Assembly (NCBI GenBank): GCA_002418265.1
Contig: DIDS01000020.1
Location: forward strand, 279,067-343,066
Origin: Acidimicrobiia bacterium UBA5794
Lineage (GTDB): Bacteria > Actinomycetota > Acidimicrobiia > Spongiisociales > UBA5794
Length of the DNA stretch: 64,000 nt
Reading direction: 5' to 3'
In this document: positions 43,801 to 53,872 of the stretch, piece after piece
How the letters are laid out: every line of letters begins with the position of its first letter
Position numbering within the stretch: the first letter of the stretch is position 1
Translations under genes and position numbers: made by a program
The notes under the pieces: generated by a model
The model's input: the letters and a program-made list of their open reading frames with translations, nothing else
Database searches by the model: none
Told to the model about the DNA's origin: nothing

Positions 43801-43831
43801 CCTTTAAGACGGTCCCGTGAGGCCGTCAAGG
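43801..43831 (+). promoter_or_regulatory. PyrR-binding RNA hairpin
   Basis: Stem CCTT/AAGG, an unpaired TAA, upper stem GACGG/CCGTC, and the loop TCCCGTGAGG. The order and the loop (UCC-x-GUGAGG) match the consensus RNA bound by PyrR with UMP. A GGAG Shine-Dalgarno begins 3 nt after the hairpin, so bound PyrR should block the ribosome. Confidence 0.85.
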
Positions 43832-43842
43832 ATGGAGAAGAA

Positions 43843-43968
43843 ATGACACAGTCGACACCGCCGTGCGCCAAGGTGCACGGCGTTTTTTGTGCAGAACCAC
43901 GTGGTTCTGGCCACGATCGATCGTATTGCTCCAACGTACCGCCAAGGGGTTCACGATGCGACAGGTGA
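43843..43968 (+). CDS. Leader ORF of the pyr operon
   Basis: A 41-codon reading frame (MTQSTPPCAKVHG...) with GGAG 5 nt before its ATG, directly after the PyrR-binding hairpin. The intrinsic terminator lies within codons 6-16. The stop codon overlaps an in-frame ATG of pyrR (TGATG at 43966-43970). These features suggest a regulatory leader peptide rather than a functional protein; the amino-acid sequence itself has no recognisable motif and is Cys- and Arg-rich. Confidence 0.6.
   Translation: MTQSTPPCAKVHGVFCAEPRGSGHDRSYCSNVPPRGSRCDR
43859..43888 (+). terminator. Intrinsic terminator in the pyr leader
   Basis: Perfect 8-bp stem CGCCGTGC/GCACGGCG with an 8-nt loop, followed at once by six T residues. 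This is the strongest rho-independent terminator in the window. It sits between the PyrR site and pyrR, inside the leader ORF. Confidence 0.85.
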
Positions 43969-44489
43969 TGACCGCCGAGGACCTCGGTCGCGTGGTTCGC
44001 CGGATTGCAAACGAAATCATTGAAAGAAACCACGGCACAGCAGATGTTCTCCTGCTCGGAATTCCGACACGAGGGAAGCCGTTCGCCGACCGAATCGCTT
44101 CAGCCATGTCCGAGATCGAGGACGAGGAAGTCGTGGCGGGTTCACTCGACATTGGGATGTACCGAGACGATCTCGACTCGAGGCCCCGAACCCGCATCGG
44201 GCCGACCGACATCCCCAAACCGATTGATGGTGCTGACATCGTGCTCGTCGACGATGTCCTATATACGGGGCGAACCATCCGCGCAGCACTCGATGCCCTT
44301 GCCGATCTCGGGAGGCCGCGAACGGTACAGCTGGCCGTAATCGTTGACCGGGGGCACCGACAGCTTCCCATTCGTCCCGATTTCGTCGGCAAGAACATCC
44401 CGACGTCGATCACCGAACACGTCTCGGTACGCATCACACCCCACGATGACGAAGACGGCGTCTGGATTGGAAACGAGGTTCTCGGATGA
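43956..44489 (+). CDS. pyrR: Bifunctional pyr operon regulator/uracil phosphoribosyltransferase PyrR
   Basis: RNA-binding attenuation protein with weak UPRT activity; 177 residues. The PRPP-binding motif VLVDDVLYTGRTIRAALDAL and the RGHRQLPIRPDFVGKN block that contributes to RNA binding are conserved. The ATG at 43956 has AAGGGG 7 nt upstream; the ATG four codons later overlaps the stop of the leader ORF and could be used by coupling. It overlaps pyrB by ATGA and leads the pyrimidine operon. Confidence 0.95.
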   Translation: MRQVMTAEDLGRVVRRIANEIIERNHGTADVLLLGIPTRGKPFADRIASAMSEIEDEEVVAGSLDIGMYRDDLDSRPRTRIGPTDIPKPIDGADIVLVDDVLYTGRTIRAALDALADLGRPRTVQLAVIVDRGHRQLPIRPDFVGKNIPTSITEHVSVRITPHDDEDGVWIGNEVLG

Positions 44490-45403
44490 AACACTTCCTC
44501 ACGACCGAGGATCTCGATCGGAACACGATTGAGGAGCTCCTCGACGAAGCAGATGGCTTCGCAGAAGTGTTGACGAGACCGATTCCCAAGGTGCCGGCCT
44601 TGCGGGGCAAGACGATCGCAACCATGTTTTTTGAACCATCGACCCGAACGAAGATGTCCTTCGACAAGGCTGCTAAGGCGCTGTCGGCGGATACCGTATC
44701 GTTTTCGCCGGGGACATCGGCACTGTCGAAAGGTGAGTCACTCAAGGACACGGCGCTCACGATTCGGGCCATGGGTGTCGACCTGATGGTCGTGCGACAC
44801 AAGGCGACGGGGGCAGCGTGGAGACTCGCGGACTGGCTCGACATCCCCATCGTCAATGGTGGGGATGGGGCACATCAACATCCGACGCAGGCACTCTTGG
44901 ACTGCCAGACAATCCGGCAACGTTTCGGTTCCCTCGAAGGTCTTGAGATTGCGATTGTCGGAGATATCAAACACTCGCGGGTTGCGCGGTCGAATGTCTT
45001 TGCGATGGCAACCCTCGGAGCAAAGGTCACCCTTGTCGGCCCTCCCACACTGCTGCCGGTTGATGTCGGGTCATGGCCGGTCACCACGACAGCCGACCTC
45101 GATGGTGTCCTGCCGAATATCGATGTCGTGTATCTGTTGCGTGTACAGACCGAACGAGGCGGGGCTTCCGTGTTCCCATCGTTCGCCGAGTACGCAGAAC
45201 GCTTCGGGATGTCTGATCGAAGGTTTTCGGCGCTCAAGCCCGATGCCGTCGTGCTCCACCCCGGTCCCATGAATCGTGGGGTCGAGATCAGCCACGATGT
45301 GGCAGACGATGATCGTGCCCTCATCCTTGAGCAGGTCTCCAACGGCGTCGCCACACGGATGGCTGTCCTGTTTCGACTCCTGGGTCGTGAACACCATGCA
45401 TGA
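44486..45403 (+). CDS. pyrB: Aspartate carbamoyltransferase catalytic subunit
   Basis: Forms carbamoyl-aspartate from carbamoyl phosphate and aspartate; 305 residues. Carbamoyl phosphate motif FEPSTRTKMSF and HPTQALLDCQTI are present, as is the aspartate-side block HPGPMNRGVEIS. No PyrI regulatory chain gene is adjacent; control is probably via PyrR. It overlaps pyrC by 8 bases. Confidence 0.97.
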   Translation: MKHFLTTEDLDRNTIEELLDEADGFAEVLTRPIPKVPALRGKTIATMFFEPSTRTKMSFDKAAKALSADTVSFSPGTSALSKGESLKDTALTIRAMGVDLMVVRHKATGAAWRLADWLDIPIVNGGDGAHQHPTQALLDCQTIRQRFGSLEGLEIAIVGDIKHSRVARSNVFAMATLGAKVTLVGPPTLLPVDVGSWPVTTTADLDGVLPNIDVVYLLRVQTERGGASVFPSFAEYAERFGMSDRRFSALKPDAVVLHPGPMNRGVEISHDVADDDRALILEQVSNGVATRMAVLFRLLGREHHA

Positions 45404-46658
45404 TCTGATCCTCCTCAACGGATCGGTCCTGACCTCCGAGGGCCTGAGGCGGACGAGTGTGGCGATTGCGGGGGACCGCATCGCGGCGATCGGTGACGAT
45501 CTGGGTGATTCCAAAGAAGCGATCACCTGTGACGGCATGTGGATTGGCCCCGCCCTTGTGGACATCCATACGCATTTGCGTGAGCCCGGCCACGAGTGGA
45601 AGGAGGACATCGCCTCGGGTTCCCGAGCGGCCGCCGCGGGAGGCTATGGAGCAGTCGTTGCAATGCCGAACACCGATCCGCCGATCGACGCCGGACATCT
45701 TGCACGGTTTGTACGCGACCGCGGGATCGATGTCGGACTTGTCGACGTGTTCTCATCCGGATGTATCTCACTCGCTCGTCGTGGGGCAACGATGTCGCAC
45801 TTCGACGACCTGTGGAACTCCGGTGTCCGGATCTTCACCGACGACGGCGATTCGGTCAAAGACACCGCCTTGTTGCGTGCTGCGATGGAATATGTTGCTT
45901 CGCTGGGTGGTGTGGTCTCCCAACACGCAGTCGATCCCGACCTCAGTGCTGCTGGGTTCATGCACGAAGGGTCGGTTTCATCCCGACTCGGCATGTATGG
46001 AATTCCCAGCCAGGCAGATGACATCACCATCGCACGCGACATCACGCTCGCTGAGATGACCGGCGTGCATTACCACGTGCAGCATCTCTCGACGGCGTCG
46101 GGGGTCGAGTTGGTGCGCTCGGCCAAGAACCGAGGTGTCCGGATCACCGCGGAGGTGTCCCCTCACCATCTGACATTCGACCACACGGCGGTTGCATCCA
46201 CCGATGCGAACTTCAAGGTCATGCCACCTCTGCGTGAACCCACAGATCGGACCGCGTTGATCGAAGGTCTCAGTGATGGGACGATTGACGCCGTTGCAAC
46301 AGACCACGCACCGCATGCAGCGCTCGAAAAAGAGGTTCCGTTCGAGGAGGCACCCAACGGCATGCTCGGGTTGGAATGGGCAGCATCGGTCGCGATCGGA
46401 GTGGCCGGTCTGGATCAGGAACGGTTCTTTGATCGCATGTCGATTCGACCAGCGTCGATCGCTGCGCTCGAACACCACGGCAGACCGCTCGCTGCTCGAG
46501 ACCATGCGACCTTGGTTGTCGTGAACCCATCTGAGGTCTGGAAGCCGGCGACAACAGCGTCCAAAAGCAGAAACGCACCCTACCTGGGGATGCAGATGAC
46601 TGGCCGCGTGCACATGACCATGCTCCGCGGCGAGGTCACCCACGTGGTGGGATCGTGA
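45396..46658 (+). CDS. pyrC: Dihydroorotase
   Basis: Zinc amidohydrolase that cyclises carbamoyl-aspartate to dihydroorotate; 420 residues, type I (Gram-positive-like) family. Metal and substrate motifs: DIHTHLREPGHEWKED, AMPNTDPP, TDHAPHAALEKEVPFEEAPNGM. The upstream extension of the frame lies within pyrB, so the ATG at 45396 is used. GTGA overlap with carA. Confidence 0.96.
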   Translation: MHDLILLNGSVLTSEGLRRTSVAIAGDRIAAIGDDLGDSKEAITCDGMWIGPALVDIHTHLREPGHEWKEDIASGSRAAAAGGYGAVVAMPNTDPPIDAGHLARFVRDRGIDVGLVDVFSSGCISLARRGATMSHFDDLWNSGVRIFTDDGDSVKDTALLRAAMEYVASLGGVVSQHAVDPDLSAAGFMHEGSVSSRLGMYGIPSQADDITIARDITLAEMTGVHYHVQHLSTASGVELVRSAKNRGVRITAEVSPHHLTFDHTAVASTDANFKVMPPLREPTDRTALIEGLSDGTIDAVATDHAPHAALEKEVPFEEAPNGMLGLEWAASVAIGVAGLDQERFFDRMSIRPASIAALEHHGRPLAARDHATLVVVNPSEVWKPATTASKSRNAPYLGMQMTGRVHMTMLRGEVTHVVGS

Positions 46659-47836
46659 AAAGAGGTCTTCTCGCCACCGCGGACGGTGCTCTGTTCAGGG
46701 GAGTGGCGGCAGGTGCCGATGGCGTCGCGGTGGGTGAGGCGGTGTTCAACACCTCCATGACCGGCTATCAAGAAATCATCACCGATCCGTCCTATGCCGG
46801 TCAGGTCGTTGTCCTGACGTCGCCACACGTCGGCAATTACGGGGCAACGGCACACGACGACCAAGCCGACGTCGTTCATGCTCGAGCGCTTGTGATCCGG
46901 TCGCTGAGCCGTCGATCTTCTTCATGGCGAGCCGATCAGCCATTCGACGACTATCTCATCAGTCGAGGCATCGTGGCTCTCAGCGACATCGACACACGCC
47001 GCCTCACACGCCACATTCGTGACCGTGGTGCAATGCCGGTCGCCGTTGGGTCCGATGTTGATGAAGCCGAGCTCGTTGCCTTGGCAGCCGCTGCTCCTTC
47101 GATGTCCGGTCAGGATCTTGTGTCGAGCGTCACCACGACGGAACCCTACTTTTCGGCCGCGACACGGGAGCGTGTCGGCTCGGTCGTGGCGTACGACTTC
47201 GGGATCAAGCGAGACATTGTCACAAGTCTCAACCTGCGAGGTCTCGATGTGACTGTGGTGCCAGCAACGATGACGGCCGACGAGACGCTTGCACGGCACC
47301 CAGACGGTGTCTTCCTCGCAAACGGGCCGGGCGATCCCGAACCACTCACCGAGTCGATCGGTGCCGTACGGGGCCTGCTCGGAAAAACACCGATCTTCGG
47401 TATCTGCCTGGGACACCAGATCCTCGGCCTCGCACTCGGCGCGTCAACGTTCAAGCTCCCCTTTGGACACCATGGCGGGAATCATCCCGTGCGCAACCTC
47501 ATCGATGGAACGGTCGACATCACGGCCCACAATCACGGTTTCTCCCTTGATCTGGGGCCACTGGCCGGGACGTCGCGCCCTGTAACGATGGGCAAGCCGG
47601 ATCCATCGCCCGGTTCATTGACCATGCCGAGGCAACGTTCCACCATCGTTGACACACCCTATGGTGCGATCCGGCCGACACACCAGAACCTCAACGATGG
47701 AACCAACGAGGGCCTCGCGTGCCTAGATATCCGTGCGTTCTCCGTCCAATACCATCCCGAGGCAGCGCCCGGACCGAATGACGCTGAGGGCTTGTTTGAT
47801 CGCTTCGTTGAAGCAATCGAGGCCAACCGTGCCTAA
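46655..47836 (+). CDS. carA: Carbamoyl-phosphate synthase small subunit
   Basis: Glutaminase subunit delivering ammonia to CarB; 393 residues. N-terminal domain with [17 protein letters not shown]-terminal class I GATase with nucleophile Cys in [13 protein letters not shown], and the His-Glu pair in [15 protein letters not shown] start coupled to pyrC; the stop lies a few bases inside carB. Confidence 0.97.
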   Translation: MKRGLLATADGALFRGVAAGADGVAVGEAVFNTSMTGYQEIITDPSYAGQVVVLTSPHVGNYGATAHDDQADVVHARALVIRSLSRRSSSWRADQPFDDYLISRGIVALSDIDTRRLTRHIRDRGAMPVAVGSDVDEAELVALAAAAPSMSGQDLVSSVTTTEPYFSAATRERVGSVVAYDFGIKRDIVTSLNLRGLDVTVVPATMTADETLARHPDGVFLANGPGDPEPLTESIGAVRGLLGKTPIFGICLGHQILGLALGASTFKLPFGHHGGNHPVRNLIDGTVDITAHNHGFSLDLGPLAGTSRPVTMGKPDPSPGSLTMPRQRSTIVDTPYGAIRPTHQNLNDGTNEGLACLDIRAFSVQYHPEAAPGPNDAEGLFDRFVEAIEANRA

Positions 47837-50800
47837 ACGTCATGACATCGAATCAATCCTCGTGATCGGGTCCGGGCCGATCATCATCGGTCAGGGCTGT
47901 GAGTTCGACTACTCGGGAACCCAGGCGATCAAGGTCCTGCGAGAACACGGCTACCGAGTTGTCCTTGTCAACTCGAACCCTGCAACGATCATGACCGACC
48001 CTGAGTTCGCAGACGCAACCTATGTCGAACCCATCACAGCCGAATTCGTCGAAGCGGTTCTTCGCAAGGAACAACCCGACGCCGTGTTGCCGACACTTGG
48101 CGGACAAACTGCGCTCAACGTCACGATGGAACTTGCCAATGCCGGAATTTTTGATGACCTCGGCATCGAACTCATCGGGGCATCACTGGATGCGATCGAC
48201 AAGGCGGAAGACCGAGGGCGTTTCAAGGAAGCGATGGACGCTGCAGGTATCGCAACGGCCGAAGCAAGGTACGTCACCACCGTTGACGATGCCCTTGGGG
48301 CAGTTTCAGAATTGGGATATCCAGTGATGGTCAGGCCGAGCTTCATTCTCGGAGGTGGCGGAACCGGTCTTGCGAGCGACGAGGCAAGCTTTCGACGGAT
48401 CGTTGCAAACGGGATAGCCACGAGTCCCGTCGGTGAGGTGCTCATCGAGGAGTCTCTGGCTGGGTGGAAGGAATTCGAACTCGAAGTCATGCGCGACGTC
48501 GCGGACAATGCGGTGGTTGTGTGCTCGATCGAGAACCTTGACCCGATGGGTGTACACACCGGTGATTCGATCACGGTGGCACCGGCGATGACCCTCTCAG
48601 ATCGGGAGTACCAAGAGATGCGCGACGACGCCATTGCCTGCCTCAGAGTCATCGGCGTGGAAACCGGCGGATCAAACGTGCAGTTTGCCGTCGATCCACT
48701 CACCGGAAGACGCATCATCATCGAGATGAACCCGCGGGTGTCCCGATCGTCTGCTCTTGCGTCAAAGGCCACAGGTTTCCCGATTGCCAAGATTGCTGCG
48801 CTGCTTGCGGTGGGGTTCACACTGGACGAGATCGCAAACGACATCACCGGTGCTACGCCCGCATCGTTCGAACCGGCTCTCGACTACGTCGTTGTCAAGG
48901 CACCACGATTTGATTTCGCCAAGTTCCCGTCGGTCGAACCGGTGCTCGGCACTTCGATGCAATCGGTTGGCGAGGCGATGGCGATCGGTCGAACGTTCCC
49001 AGAGGCACTCCAAAAGGCGCTTCGAAGTCTCGAAACCGGTCGAGGCGGTCTCAACGCGGATCCGGCGGAATCAGCCGTGACCACCCTCGACGTCGCTGAT
49101 CTCGAGAAGCAGTGCCAGAGGGGGAGTCCGACACGGATCTTCGAGGTCGCAGAACTCTTGAGGCGTGGTCACACGGTCGATCGTGTGCATGCGCTCACCG
49201 CCATCGATCCCTGGTTCCTGGACCAGATCGCCCAGATCAACGAAATGCGTACCGCTGTGGAAGGATCGTCGCCAAACGGCGAAACTCTGCGATCGGCGAA
49301 GCGGATGGGCTTCTCGGATGTTCAACTGCGGTATCTGTGGGGTGTTGACGAGGCTGAGCTTGCCGAACTGGCCGACCTTTCGGGTCTGCGAGTCACCTAC
49401 CAGACCGTTGACACCTGTGCAGCCGAGTTCGTCGCCAAGACGCCCTATTTCTATTCGACCTACGAGGATGAAACCGAGGCGCCTCCTGCCGGCGATCGAA
49501 CGGTGATGGTGTTGGGATCGGGTCCGAATCGGATCGGACAGGGGATCGAATTCGACTATTGCTGTGTCCACGCCGCGTTTGCCATCACCGACGCCGGGTA
49601 TGAGACCGTGATGGTCAATTGCAATCCCGAGACGGTGTCAACGGACTACGACACTTCGACAAGGCTCTATTTCGAGCCGCTGACCATCGAGGACGTCCTG
49701 TCGATCGTCAAGGTAGAACAGCCCATGGCGGTGGTTGTTCAGCTTGGTGGTCAGACGCCACTCGGTCTTGCGCGAGCCCTCCAAGAAGCTGGTGTTCCGA
49801 TCGCGGGAACTTCTCCCGCATCCATCGACATGGCCGAAGATCGAGAACAGTTCTCCAGTCTTTGTGCTGCATACGGAATCCGCCAGCCACCACATGGAAC
49901 GGCAACGTCGGTGTCAGAGGCCCAAGATGTCGTGGATCAGATCGGGCTTCCGGCACTGGTACGACCGTCCTACGTGCTCGGTGGCCGGGCGATGCGGATC
50001 ATCTACTCGGTCGAGGATCTTTCGACCTACCTCACGGAGCTGTATGGTGCGGTTCCCGGGGGCGAGGTCGATCTCTCCGAGGCGCCGCTGCTCATCGATC
50101 GGTTTCTCGAATCCGCCATCGAAGTCGACGTCGATGCCGTCTTTGACGGGGAGGAGCTCTACATCGGTGGCATCATGGAGCACGTCGAGGAAGCCGGTGT
50201 ACATTCGGGTGATTCAGCGTGTGTCGTACCCTCGCCGACGCTGTCTCCAACTGTGATCGAGCAGGTGATTGTCGACACACGCAAGCTTGCCGAAGGACTT
50301 GCTGTGCGAGGATTGTTGAACATCCAATTCGCCATCCGTGGAGATGACGTCTTTGTTCTCGAGGCAAACCCCCGCGCATCACGGACCATTCCGTTCATCT
50401 CGAAGGCAACGGGAGTCCAGCTCGCCAAGGTCGCAACCAGGGTCATGCTCGGTGAATCAATCGCCGCGCTGCGAGCTGAGGGTCTGGTACCGGATTCAAC
50501 TCCCGATCTGGCCTATACGGCCGTGAAGGAAGCAGTGCTGCCATGGAAACGCTTCCCCAACGAGGACAGCCTTCTCGGACCCGAGATGCGAGCCACGGGT
50601 GAGGTCATGGGGCTTGGATCGACTCCGGGGATCGCATACGCAAAGGCGCTGCGCGGCGCGGGGCATCGTGTGCCCGACTCAGGCGCGGCGTTCATCTCCC
50701 TTGCCGACAGAGACAAGGCCGTGGGCGTTGAGATCGCCGCCATACTGCACAGTCTGGGATTCAAGCTCTACGCGACCCATGGAACTGCTGGGCACCTTGC

Positions 50801-51092
50801 ACGACACTCGATCCCGACCACCCACGTCGACAAGGTTGGAGAGGGTCTTTACGACCCGGTGAAGCTGATCGAAGACCATCAGATCGGGCTTGTGGTCAAC
50901 ACCCCTGCTGGCGGGAAGGCACGTGGCGATGGTCGTTTGATACGTCTTGCGGCAAACCGGAACGCTGTCCCTTCGGTGACCACTGCCCAGGGGGGTTTGG
51001 CCGTCGCCAGATCGATCCGGGCAGCACGTGAATCCCCACTCGGTGTCACGAGCCTCCAGGACCATCACAAGGAGATGGGGGTTGGCGCGTGA
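47829..51092 (+). CDS. carB: Carbamoyl-phosphate synthase large subunit
   Basis: ATP-dependent synthetase of 1087 residues. Two homologous ATP-grasp halves are seen, starting at [20 protein letters not shown] and [20 protein letters not shown], with [12 protein letters not shown] and [12 protein letters not shown] in parallel. Each has its Glu-Asn-Pro-Arg metal block ([36 protein letters not shown]). A C-terminal MGS-like allosteric domain ([11 protein letters not shown]) follows. GTG start at 47829 overlaps the carA stop; pyrD begins by GTGA overlap. Confidence 0.98.
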   Translation: MPKRHDIESILVIGSGPIIIGQGCEFDYSGTQAIKVLREHGYRVVLVNSNPATIMTDPEFADATYVEPITAEFVEAVLRKEQPDAVLPTLGGQTALNVTMELANAGIFDDLGIELIGASLDAIDKAEDRGRFKEAMDAAGIATAEARYVTTVDDALGAVSELGYPVMVRPSFILGGGGTGLASDEASFRRIVANGIATSPVGEVLIEESLAGWKEFELEVMRDVADNAVVVCSIENLDPMGVHTGDSITVAPAMTLSDREYQEMRDDAIACLRVIGVETGGSNVQFAVDPLTGRRIIIEMNPRVSRSSALASKATGFPIAKIAALLAVGFTLDEIANDITGATPASFEPALDYVVVKAPRFDFAKFPSVEPVLGTSMQSVGEAMAIGRTFPEALQKALRSLETGRGGLNADPAESAVTTLDVADLEKQCQRGSPTRIFEVAELLRRGHTVDRVHALTAIDPWFLDQIAQINEMRTAVEGSSPNGETLRSAKRMGFSDVQLRYLWGVDEAELAELADLSGLRVTYQTVDTCAAEFVAKTPYFYSTYEDETEAPPAGDRTVMVLGSGPNRIGQGIEFDYCCVHAAFAITDAGYETVMVNCNPETVSTDYDTSTRLYFEPLTIEDVLSIVKVEQPMAVVVQLGGQTPLGLARALQEAGVPIAGTSPASIDMAEDREQFSSLCAAYGIRQPPHGTATSVSEAQDVVDQIGLPALVRPSYVLGGRAMRIIYSVEDLSTYLTELYGAVPGGEVDLSEAPLLIDRFLESAIEVDVDAVFDGEELYIGGIMEHVEEAGVHSGDSACVVPSPTLSPTVIEQVIVDTRKLAEGLAVRGLLNIQFAIRGDDVFVLEANPRASRTIPFISKATGVQLAKVATRVMLGESIAALRAEGLVPDSTPDLAYTAVKEAVLPWKRFPNEDSLLGPEMRATGEVMGLGSTPGIAYAKALRGAGHRVPDSGAAFISLADRDKAVGVEIAAILHSLGFKLYATHGTAGHLARHSIPTTHVDKVGEGLYDPVKLIEDHQIGLVVNTPAGGKARGDGRLIRLAANRNAVPSVTTAQGGLAVARSIRAARESPLGVTSLQDHHKEMGVGA

Positions 51093-51994
51093 ATCTTGCT
51101 GTGACACTTGGCCCGTTGGCACTCCGTTCACCGCTCATTGCAGCGTCGGGAACCGTTGGTTCCGTCGTCGAGTTCAGCGAGACGATCGACTATTCGTTCT
51201 ACGGAGCCGCGGTCGCAAAATCCGTGGCACCCGTGCCGTGGGATGGACGACCACCGCCCCGGATGGCGTCAGCTGGTAGCGGCATGCTGAACGGGATTGG
51301 CATCCAGAATCCGGGTATCCATGCGTGGCTTCATGAGTTTGGACCACTCCTGGGAAACGTACCGGTTCCGGTATGGGGGAGCGTTGTGGCCCATGACGTC
51401 GATGGCTTCGCACAGGTTGCCTCGGCGATGAGCGATGCCGATGTCGAGGCGATTGAGGTCAACCTCTCGTGCCCGAACCTTGACGGATCCATCTTTGGAC
51501 TCGACGCCACGCTTTCGGCGTCGATCGTCGCGGCAGTTCGAGAGGCGACGAGTCTCCCCATCGGTGCAAAACTCTCGCCAGACGCCCAACCGATCTCAGC
51601 CGTTGCTGCTGCGTGTGCCGAGTCCGGGGCCGATTGGGTCGTGGTGACAAACACTGCAATGGGTGCCGGGTTTGATCCCGCCTCAAGAAGGCCGCTCCTC
51701 TCAGGCATTGTCGGTGGCTATTCCGGTGATGGTCTCCGACCGATTTCTCTCCGATGTGTCTTCGAGGTTGCCCGTGACGTTCCCGAGGTTCCCATCGTTG
51801 GGTGTGGTGGGGTTTCCGACGCCAACCATGTGGTCGAGTACCTGCTTGCGGGTGCAACAGCCGTTGCGATCGGGACGGCACACCTCGCCCGGCCCCGCAT
51901 TGCGAGAAAGATCACACAGAGGCTTCATCGCTACGGCAAAGCCAACGGCATCACCCGAATCGCCGATCTGGTGGGAGCCTACGAACCGTGGTGA
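51089..51994 (+). CDS. pyrD: Dihydroorotate dehydrogenase, class 1B type
   Basis: FMN enzyme oxidising dihydroorotate to orotate; 301 residues, cytosolic. The class 1 pattern is clear: [40 protein letters not shown] with the catalytic Cys (class 2 enzymes have Ser), NTAMG, and [19 protein letters not shown]. It resembles class 1B, which normally pairs with the iron-sulfur flavoprotein PyrK; no pyrK is present in this operon. GTG start overlaps carB, and its stop overlaps pyrF. Confidence 0.93.
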   Translation: MNLAVTLGPLALRSPLIAASGTVGSVVEFSETIDYSFYGAAVAKSVAPVPWDGRPPPRMASAGSGMLNGIGIQNPGIHAWLHEFGPLLGNVPVPVWGSVVAHDVDGFAQVASAMSDADVEAIEVNLSCPNLDGSIFGLDATLSASIVAAVREATSLPIGAKLSPDAQPISAVAAACAESGADWVVVTNTAMGAGFDPASRRPLLSGIVGGYSGDGLRPISLRCVFEVARDVPEVPIVGCGGVSDANHVVEYLLAGATAVAIGTAHLARPRIARKITQRLHRYGKANGITRIADLVGAYEPW

Positions 51995-52695
51995 ACCCCA
52001 TCATCGTTGCCCTTGACCTTCCGACAGCGGAAGAGGCAGTGACGCTCGCTCGTGCTGTTGCTCCCCACGTCGGAGCCTTCAAGGTGGGTCTCGGGTTGCT
52101 CCACGGACCGGGTCCGGGGACCATCGATGCTCTTGTGCGACTTGACCGCCCGGTCTTCGCAGATGCCAAGCTCCACGACATCCCAAGTCAGGTCGAACGT
52201 GCAGCTGAACGCCTCGGTAATCACGGCGCACGGTGGGTGACTGCCCATATCTCGGGTGGACAGGACATGCTCGCTGCCGCCGTTTCCGGTCTGGCGAAGG
52301 GGTCAGGATTCGCGCCCGCCGGGATCCTTGGTGTCTCCGTTCTCACCTCGCTCACGACAGGGGACCTCCAAAGACTTGGAATCCAACGGACACCGGGACA
52401 ACTCGTTGGAAAGATGTCCAAGGTCGCCGCCGCCGCGGGGTGTGAGGGCATCGTCTGTTCCCCTGCCGAGCTCAACGTCGTACGCCAGGCGGCACCCGAG
52501 CTGTTGCGTGTGACCCCAGGTATCAGACCGGTAGCCGTCGACGACGACCAAGCTCGTATCGCAACACCGACCGAGGCGATCCGGCGCGGCGCGGACATGC
52601 TGGTTGTGGGACGTCCGATCACTGCGGCGGCGGATCCCGCAAAGGCTGCCGAGACGATCCTTCGAGATATCACCCAAGCGTCCGGATCAGCTTGA
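51991..52695 (+). CDS. pyrF: Orotidine 5'-phosphate decarboxylase (type 1)
   Basis: Final UMP-forming step; 234 residues. Catalytic DxKxxD in FADAKLHDIPSQV and the IVALDLPTAEEA start identify the type 1 subfamily, in contrast with the longer type 2 enzyme of mycobacteria. C-terminal phosphate-binding VVGRPITAAADPAKAA. GTG codons at 51988 and 51991 are both possible; the second overlaps the pyrD stop. The operon lacks pyrE. Confidence 0.95.
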   Translation: MNPIIVALDLPTAEEAVTLARAVAPHVGAFKVGLGLLHGPGPGTIDALVRLDRPVFADAKLHDIPSQVERAAERLGNHGARWVTAHISGGQDMLAAAVSGLAKGSGFAPAGILGVSVLTSLTTGDLQRLGIQRTPGQLVGKMSKVAAAAGCEGIVCSPAELNVVRQAAPELLRVTPGIRPVAVDDDQARIATPTEAIRRGADMLVVGRPITAAADPAKAAETILRDITQASGSA

Positions 52696-52723
52696 TACGA
52701 TGGTCACCGAGAGAGGAGAGCAT

Positions 52724-53032
52724 GTGCTCCCTGAGATGACAGACGAACAACGCGCCGCAGCTCTCGAACGGGCGAAGCTTGCACGCAGAACCAGGGCTGA
52801 ACTCAAAGCGCTACTCCAAACGGGAAGCCTGACCTTCTCAGATGTTCTGGAACGAGCAGCCGAGGACGATCTTGTCGCAGGCACCCGTGTCAAGGCGGTC
52901 GTTGGGGCAATGCCCGGTATGGGGAAGATCACAACGATCCGACTCCTCGAGGAGATCGGTATCGCTGAGAACCGTACACTGCGAGGCATGACCCCTCGAC
53001 AGACCAAGGAACTACTTGAACGCTTCTCGTAA
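52724..53032 (+). CDS. mihF: Actinobacterial integration host factor (mIHF)
   Basis: Small nucleoid-associated DNA-binding protein of actinobacteria; 102 residues. LPEMTDEQRAAALERAKLARRTRAELK followed by a helix-two-turn-helix region AMPGMGKITTIRLLEEIGI and TLRGMTPRQTKELLERF is diagnostic. A GGAG site 5 nt upstream selects the GTG at 52724, giving the conserved LPxxTDEQRAAAL beginning; an ATG at 52700 is less likely. It sits between pyrF and gmk as in mycobacteria and overlaps gmk by 17 bases. Confidence 0.93.
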   Translation: MLPEMTDEQRAAALERAKLARRTRAELKALLQTGSLTFSDVLERAAEDDLVAGTRVKAVVGAMPGMGKITTIRLLEEIGIAENRTLRGMTPRQTKELLERFS

Positions 53033-53591
53033 GGGCAGGCTCGTCGTCATCTCAGGTCCCTCAGGAGTCGGAAAGTCGAGCATCGTGGACGCCGTTCTGG
53101 CACGAACTGATGCCCGTTTCTCCGTCTCGGCCACCACGAGGGAGCCAAGGCCCGGTGAAGTCGACGGCGTCGACTACACATTCCTGGCCCGGGATGAATT
53201 CGTGGCGTTACGCGACCGCGGCGACATCCTCGAGTGGGCACAGTATGGCGGGAATCTCTACGGAACGCCGCGTGACGCTGTGTTGCCGCTCGTCGAAGCC
53301 GGTTTCGACGTCATCCTCGACATCGAAAACGAGGGAGCCAAGCAGATCAGGGCGGCCTACCCCGAGGCGTTGATGGTTTTCGTGCGCCCACCGGGCCTTG
53401 AAGAGCTCACACAACGTCTGGAGCGCCGCGGTGACACCTCACAAGCCGATATTGAGCGTCGGTTGGGGGTCGCCGGAACCCAGATCGCCGAAGCCGACGA
53501 GCTGTACGACCATGTGGTCATCAACGCCGATCTTGAGGACGCCATCACACAAGTCATCGGTATACTCAACAAAGTCCCCGATCAGCCATAG
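53016..53591 (+). CDS. gmk: Guanylate kinase
   Basis: Phosphorylates GMP to GDP; 191 residues. P-loop ISGPSGVGKSSI, GMP-binding TTREPRPGEVDGVDYTF and EWAQYGGNLYGTP, and the ERRLGVAGTQIAEADEL lid region are all present. TTG start with AAGGA upstream, inside the end of mihF. Confidence 0.96.
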   Translation: MNASRKGRLVVISGPSGVGKSSIVDAVLARTDARFSVSATTREPRPGEVDGVDYTFLARDEFVALRDRGDILEWAQYGGNLYGTPRDAVLPLVEAGFDVILDIENEGAKQIRAAYPEALMVFVRPPGLEELTQRLERRGDTSQADIERRLGVAGTQIAEADELYDHVVINADLEDAITQVIGILNKVPDQP

Positions 53592-53635
53592 CCTGTGGGT
53601 ACATCCGTTGAACCTCTGCGAACAGGAGCCGCATC

Positions 53636-53869
53636 ATGATGCTTGAGCCACCCATTGGCGCACTTGTCGACAAGACCAAGTCGCGCTTTGGACTTGTCAT
53701 CTTGTCGGCACGTCGCGCCCGTCAGATCAACGCATACTTCCACGAACTCGGTGCAGGTGTGGGTGGTTATGTACCGCCCCAGGTCCACTCGATGTCGCGC
53801 AAACCCCTTTCAATTGCGCTCGAGGAGATCTACCAGGACAAGGTCGTGGCTGCACCGATCGAGGAATAG
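53636..53869 (+). CDS. rpoZ: RNA polymerase omega subunit
   Basis: Small RNA polymerase assembly subunit; 77 residues. MLEPPIGALVDKTKSRFGLVILSARRARQINAY and KPLSIALEEIYQDKV are typical of actinobacterial omega. AGGAG precedes the ATG. gmk-rpoZ-coaBC order is conserved. Confidence 0.94.
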   Translation: MMLEPPIGALVDKTKSRFGLVILSARRARQINAYFHELGAGVGGYVPPQVHSMSRKPLSIALEEIYQDKVVAAPIEE

Positions 53870-53872
53870 ATC

